From NCBI GenBank assembly GCA_018818785.1, contig JAHIRF010000005.1:339513-403512 (forward strand): 64,000 nucleotides of DNA, written 5' to 3'. Every line of letters begins with the position of its first letter. The stretch's first letter is position 1. The DNA is from Thermoplasmatota archaeon. GTDB lineage: Archaea > Thermoplasmatota > Thermoplasmata > UBA10834. Of this stretch, positions 62,960 through 64,000 are shown one piece after another. A program made the translations under genes and the position numbers. Below the pieces are notes generated by a model that saw only the letters and a program-made list of their open reading frames with translations, had not been told where the DNA came from and did no database searches.

Positions 62960-63709
62960 ATGAACGACGAGCTATCGAAGGTCGCGATTGTGACTGGCGG
63001 ATCAAGGGGCATCGGTCTGGCGATATCGAAGGAATTGGCTCGGACTGGCATTGGTCGGATCGTCGTGTGCGACATCGACGACGAAGAGGGCCGGCTGGCC
63101 TCCGAGGAGCTGCAGAAGGATTTCGGAATCCAGTCAGACTTCATAAGGATGGATGTCTCGAACGAACAAGAGGTCGTCGCAGCCTTTTCGAAAATCTGGG
63201 ACGAGGCCGGGAGACTGGATGTCCTAGTCAACAACGCTGGCGTAGTCGATGATGCGTTCCTCGAAAAGTTGGACTTAGAGAAATGGAACCGAGTCATCGG
63301 AGTCAGCCTGACCGGGACGTTCAACTGCACGAAGCAGGCGATTGGCCTGATGAAGCGGAACGAAGGAGGCAGGATACTGAATCTAGCCTCAGTATCGGCT
63401 GAGATCGGAAATATCGGACAGGCCAACTACGTCGCTGCGAAGGGCGGGATCATCGCCTTCACGAAGACAGCGGCGAGGGAATGCGCTAGATATGGCATAT
63501 TGGTCAACGCAATCGCGCCAGGTTTTGTGCGGACGAGGATGACCGCTTCTATACGGCCGGATATCACGGAGAAGATAGTCTCGCAGATACCGTTGAGGAG
63601 ATACGCGGAGCCCGAGGAGATCGCCAGGTTGGCCAGGTTCCTCGTATCGGAGGAGAACACGTACATCACCGGACAGACCGTCAATATAAACGGCGGCCTG
63701 TACGTCTGA
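62960..63709 (+). CDS. Short-chain dehydrogenase/reductase (FabG-like)
   Basis: 249 residues, ATG 62960. Classical SDR: 'VAIVTGGSRGIGLAISKELA' (TGxxxGIG), 'VLVNNAGVVDD' (NNAG), 'ILNLASVSAEIGNIGQANYVAAKGG' in parts (catalytic Ser and YxxxK), 'LVNAIAPGFVRT' (PG motif) and 'NINGGLYV'. NAD(P)-dependent oxidoreductase of unknown substrate. It ends the cluster and is divergent from the acyltransferase gene. It may act in sugar or acyl decoration, but FabG-type SDRs have many roles. Confidence 0.88.
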   Translation: MNDELSKVAIVTGGSRGIGLAISKELARTGIGRIVVCDIDDEEGRLASEELQKDFGIQSDFIRMDVSNEQEVVAAFSKIWDEAGRLDVLVNNAGVVDDAFLEKLDLEKWNRVIGVSLTGTFNCTKQAIGLMKRNEGGRILNLASVSAEIGNIGQANYVAAKGGIIAFTKTAARECARYGILVNAIAPGFVRTRMTASIRPDITEKIVSQIPLRRYAEPEEIARLARFLVSEENTYITGQTVNINGGLYV

Positions 63710-64000
63710 ACTCCGACGGTCCGTGGACCATGCTTCGTCTAGCTAGCATTCGACCGACGCCAATTAGCGGGGCAATGATGTTGGCACCCTCTAATCGGGT
63801 TTGGCGTGATTCGCTCCTCTCGCTCATCGATTGATTCCTGAGTGAGAGTGGGTTGATGCCAGAGCGGCTGAAGTCTATTTCTCAAAGGATTAGTCGTCTT
63901 TGATGGATCGGCGAGTTGCCGAGTTCCATAGGATGCGGCACGAGACACTGCTGACGTCCCGTCTCTCCTGCATTTCTGTGACACGCTCAAAGGCGAGGCT
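63710..64000. other. End of window, no convincing gene
   Basis: 291 bases after the SDR. An 83-residue minus-strand frame (63739-63990) has no family, no ribosome site and low-complexity basic composition; a second minus-strand frame is open at the window end and stops at 63897-63899. I cannot support a gene here. Confidence 0.3.

Noticed and set aside
63739-63990. 83-residue minus-strand frame at the window end
   Set aside because: No start signal, basic low-complexity sequence, no family similarity that I can see.

Overview
This window is archaeal and chromosomal. Supporting signs are AT-rich box-A promoters about 25 bases before start codons (several transcripts look leaderless), frequent GTG and TTG starts, an AglH/WecA-type GlcNAc-1-phosphate transferase, an archaeosortase with a PEF-CTERM-like target, DUF1616/DUF58/MoxR genes and an archaeal-type TnpB. 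A Thermoplasmata-like euryarchaeon is my guess from gene content; no rRNA, tRNA or other lineage marker is present to prove it.

Layout. 1-8.6 kb: end of a family 2 glycosyltransferase, a GT-C-like membrane protein, the GlcNAc-1-P transferase, an orphan ABC ATPase, a TIM-barrel protein, two small membrane proteins, proC, a stand-alone archaeal ATPase and a DUF1616 protein. 8.8-19.1 kb: MoxR ATPase, DUF58 protein, membrane protein and archaeosortase on the plus strand, facing a 1919-residue membrane-anchored subtilase and a truncated PEF-CTERM protein. 19.4-28.5 kb: a non-pyrrolysine MttB-family protein, a 1581-residue solute-binding/PKD fusion, a zinc-ribbon membrane protein, and divergent arsM and thioredoxin-fold genes around a perfect palindrome. 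28.5-32.9 kb: a minus-strand operon of DUF4129 and DUF4350 proteins plus a two-TM protein, which are the usual partners of MoxR/DUF58 but here lie 20 kb away. 33.2-34.7 kb: an MFS exporter.

34.7-63.7 kb is one large surface-glycan region. It holds a CapK-like ligase, glycosyltransferases, two UDP-GlcNAc 2-epimerases and a UDP-ManNAc-type dehydrogenase, GDP-deoxysugar genes (gmd, fcl, an Rmd-like reductase and a histidine-for-lysine DegT enzyme that predicts 3-deoxygenation), dTDP-rhamnose genes (rmlB, rmlC, rmlD, rmlA), and a pseudaminic-acid-type cluster (pseB, pseC, pseI, pseF, pseG plus an acyltransferase). A TnpB element (39411-40778) sits in a divergent promoter region. A 700-base gap (49.9-50.6 kb) keeps the dead 3' ends of a second rmlB and a second HAD phosphatase, so the locus has been rebuilt by recombination. 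A SAM methyltransferase at the edge of the pse cluster is broken by one stop and one frameshift.

Together the genes suggest a cell with a heavily and variably glycosylated surface (lipid-linked glycan assembly, nonulosonic acid, rhamnose, fucose-type and possibly dideoxy sugars) carrying large anchored surface proteins processed by a subtilase and an archaeosortase. No CRISPR array, tRNA, rRNA or replication origin was found.
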